Source: Paenibacillus tundrae
GTDB taxonomy: Bacteria; Bacillota; Bacilli; Paenibacillales; Paenibacillaceae
Length of the DNA: 64,000 nucleotides
Assembly (NCBI RefSeq): GCF_036884255.1
Contig: NZ_CP145605.1
Coordinates: 3,162,001-3,226,000 of the forward strand
Direction: 5' to 3'
Each line of letters begins with the position of its first letter. Position 1 is the first letter of the stretch. Under the pieces are notes generated by a model that worked only from the letters and a program-made list of their open reading frames with translations, had not been told where the DNA came from and searched no databases. Positions 63,041 to 64,000 of the stretch are shown in pieces. The position numbers and the translations under genes are program-made.

Positions 63041-64000
63041 ATGCTGCTGAATCGAAAGGTTAGTGGAAAACGATGGCATTTGCGCCCAGATGGAATCGGT
63101 AAAGTGACAGGACAACTCCAATATTTGACGGATATGACACACCCGGATATGGTCTATGGAAGAGTGCTTCGAAGCGTCTATCCTTATGCACGGATTATTT
63201 CAATTGATACGTCCGAAGCTGAAGCTATGGAAGGTGTTCTAGCCGTTCTTACGTCGAAGGACGTGCCTGGCCTGAATCGGTTTGGGATTGCAACTCCAGA
63301 TCAACCCGTATTCTGTGAGGATGTTGTCCGTTATGTAGGCGATGCGATTGCAGCAGTGGCTGCCATCTCTTCTGAGCGGGCAGCACTTGCTCTGGATGCC
63401 ATTCGTGTTGAATACGAAGAATTACCTCCATTGGACAGCACGGATGTAGCACTTGCTCCAGGTGCACCTGAACTGCATGAGCATGGACCGGGCAATGTAT
63501 TACATCGCACCGAAATTAAACGAGGCAAGATAGAGGAAGCTTTTGCAGCCTGTGAGCATGTGGTGAGTGAGACGTACTATACACCTCGCCAGATGCATGC
63601 CTATATGGAAACAGAGGGTGGGCTTTTTATCCCTGATGAGTCAGGTAGACTTCATGTGTATGCAGCTACGCAGCACGGGTATAAAGACCGGATGCAGCTC
63701 GCGCGAATTATTGGTTGCCTCGAGGAAGATATCCGGGTCGTCTCCTCGCCGATTGGTGGTTCTTTTGGTGGAAAAGATGAATTGAACGTCCAGCCGTATG
63801 GCGCGCTCTTAGCTCTTCGTTGTTTGCGTCCTGTGAAGATGCATAATTCGCGGAAAGAATCTGTTCGTGCTGGTCTGAAACGGCATCCGATGAAGATTGA
63901 GATGCAAACAGGTATTAGTCGCGAAGGTATCATTCAAGCTCATCGAGTTCGAATTACGGCAGATACGGGTGCGTATGCCACGTTAGGAGCACCCGTGCTT
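63041..64000 (+). CDS. pucD: xanthine dehydrogenase molybdenum-binding subunit, 5' part
   Basis: The first 320 codons of a large molybdopterin subunit; the gene runs off the window. It shows the N-terminal Ald_Xan_dh_C-type hammerhead domain (GKVTGQLQYLTDMTHPDMVYGRVLRS, split here as GKVTG...QYLTDM) and DVVRYVGDAIAAVAA, then the start of the Mo-binding domain with METEGG and SSPIGGSFGGKDE. This is the subunit that oxidises hypoxanthine and xanthine to urate. GAAGGGGGAGAGAGG precedes the ATG. The Fe-S subunit pucE is expected beyond the window edge. Confidence 0.92.
   Translation, partial: MLLNRKVSGKRWHLRPDGIGKVTGQLQYLTDMTHPDMVYGRVLRSVYPYARIISIDTSEAEAMEGVLAVLTSKDVPGLNRFGIATPDQPVFCEDVVRYVGDAIAAVAAISSERAALALDAIRVEYEELPPLDSTDVALAPGAPELHEHGPGNVLHRTEIKRGKIEEAFAACEHVVSETYYTPRQMHAYMETEGGLFIPDESGRLHVYAATQHGYKDRMQLARIIGCLEEDIRVVSSPIGGSFGGKDELNVQPYGALLALRCLRPVKMHNSRKESVRAGLKRHPMKIEMQTGISREGIIQAHRVRITADTGAYATLGAPVL

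Noticed and set aside
1..64000. CRISPR arrays, tRNA or rRNA genes
   Set aside because: No regularly spaced repeats, tRNA cloverleaf or rRNA core sequences were noticed on either strand.

Overview
The window looks like a chromosomal segment of a Paenibacillus-type, endospore-forming Firmicute. The main reasons are the cwlJ-gerQ spore germination pair, a YesM/YesN-type two-component system next to a GH42 beta-galactosidase, a Bacillus-style puc (purine catabolism) cluster, strong AGGAGG-like ribosome binding sites with many TTG/GTG starts, and U-tailed hairpin terminators after most transcription units. No rRNA, tRNA, CRISPR array, insertion sequence or prophage was recognised. Genus-level placement is inference from gene content.

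Layout. (1) 1-4050: end of a sensor kinase, its AraC-type response regulator, and a GH42 beta-galactosidase. (2) 4.1-7.0 kb: a DUF2975 membrane protein with a Cro-like regulator, a soluble MEDS-domain histidine kinase, and a beta/gamma-crystallin-like protein. (3) 7.5-10.5 kb, minus strand: an amidase, then an EamA/DMT transporter preceded by a clear FMN riboswitch and an attenuator-like hairpin, which points to flavin transport. (4) 10.7-20.8 kb: small membrane proteins, an ATZ/TRZ amidohydrolase, an APC amino-acid permease, an unknown protein, a XerC/D-like recombinase, L-lactate dehydrogenase and a seven-Asp-box lipoprotein. (5) 21.0-31.4 kb: a run of short, same-strand accessory genes (histidine phosphatase, VOC, APH-like kinase, GNATs, Nudix, methyltransferases, C39-like peptidase). 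It includes two unusual HD-domain fusions and several genes that look internally deleted. (6) 31.5-49 kb: an SDR, a tandem-duplicated secreted protein, cwlJ-gerQ, a sigma factor fused to DUF1835, a CNNM/CorC protein behind a short in-frame leader peptide, an ECF sigma/anti-sigma pair, two equal-length M29 aminopeptidases, an MBL hydrolase, an aldose epimerase and fumC. (7) 48.5-51.4 kb: a large CHASE3-HAMP-GAF hybrid kinase. (8) 51.6-64 kb: the purine catabolism cluster.

Purine cluster. PucR is followed by pucL (OHCU decarboxylase/urate oxidase), pucM (hydroxyisourate hydrolase), an allantoate amidohydrolase-like M20 enzyme, a gamma-glutamyltransferase-fold enzyme resembling oxamate amidohydrolase, a guanine-deaminase-like amidohydrolase, pucA (XdhC-like), pucB (MobA-like), and then, behind a terminator and a sigma-A-like promoter, pucC (FAD subunit) and the start of pucD (molybdenum subunit). 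Together these would convert guanine and xanthine to urate, then allantoin, then downstream nitrogen products. Allantoinase and the Fe-S subunit pucE are not in the window.

The most interesting items are the FMN-riboswitch-controlled EamA transporter, the sigma-DUF1835 fusion with an internal Shine-Dalgarno and start codon, the HD-CHAP and HD-GNAT fusions, the internally deleted genes between 25 and 31 kb, a repeated intergenic palindrome near 7.2 and 17.6 kb, and the oxamidase-like gene in the puc cluster.
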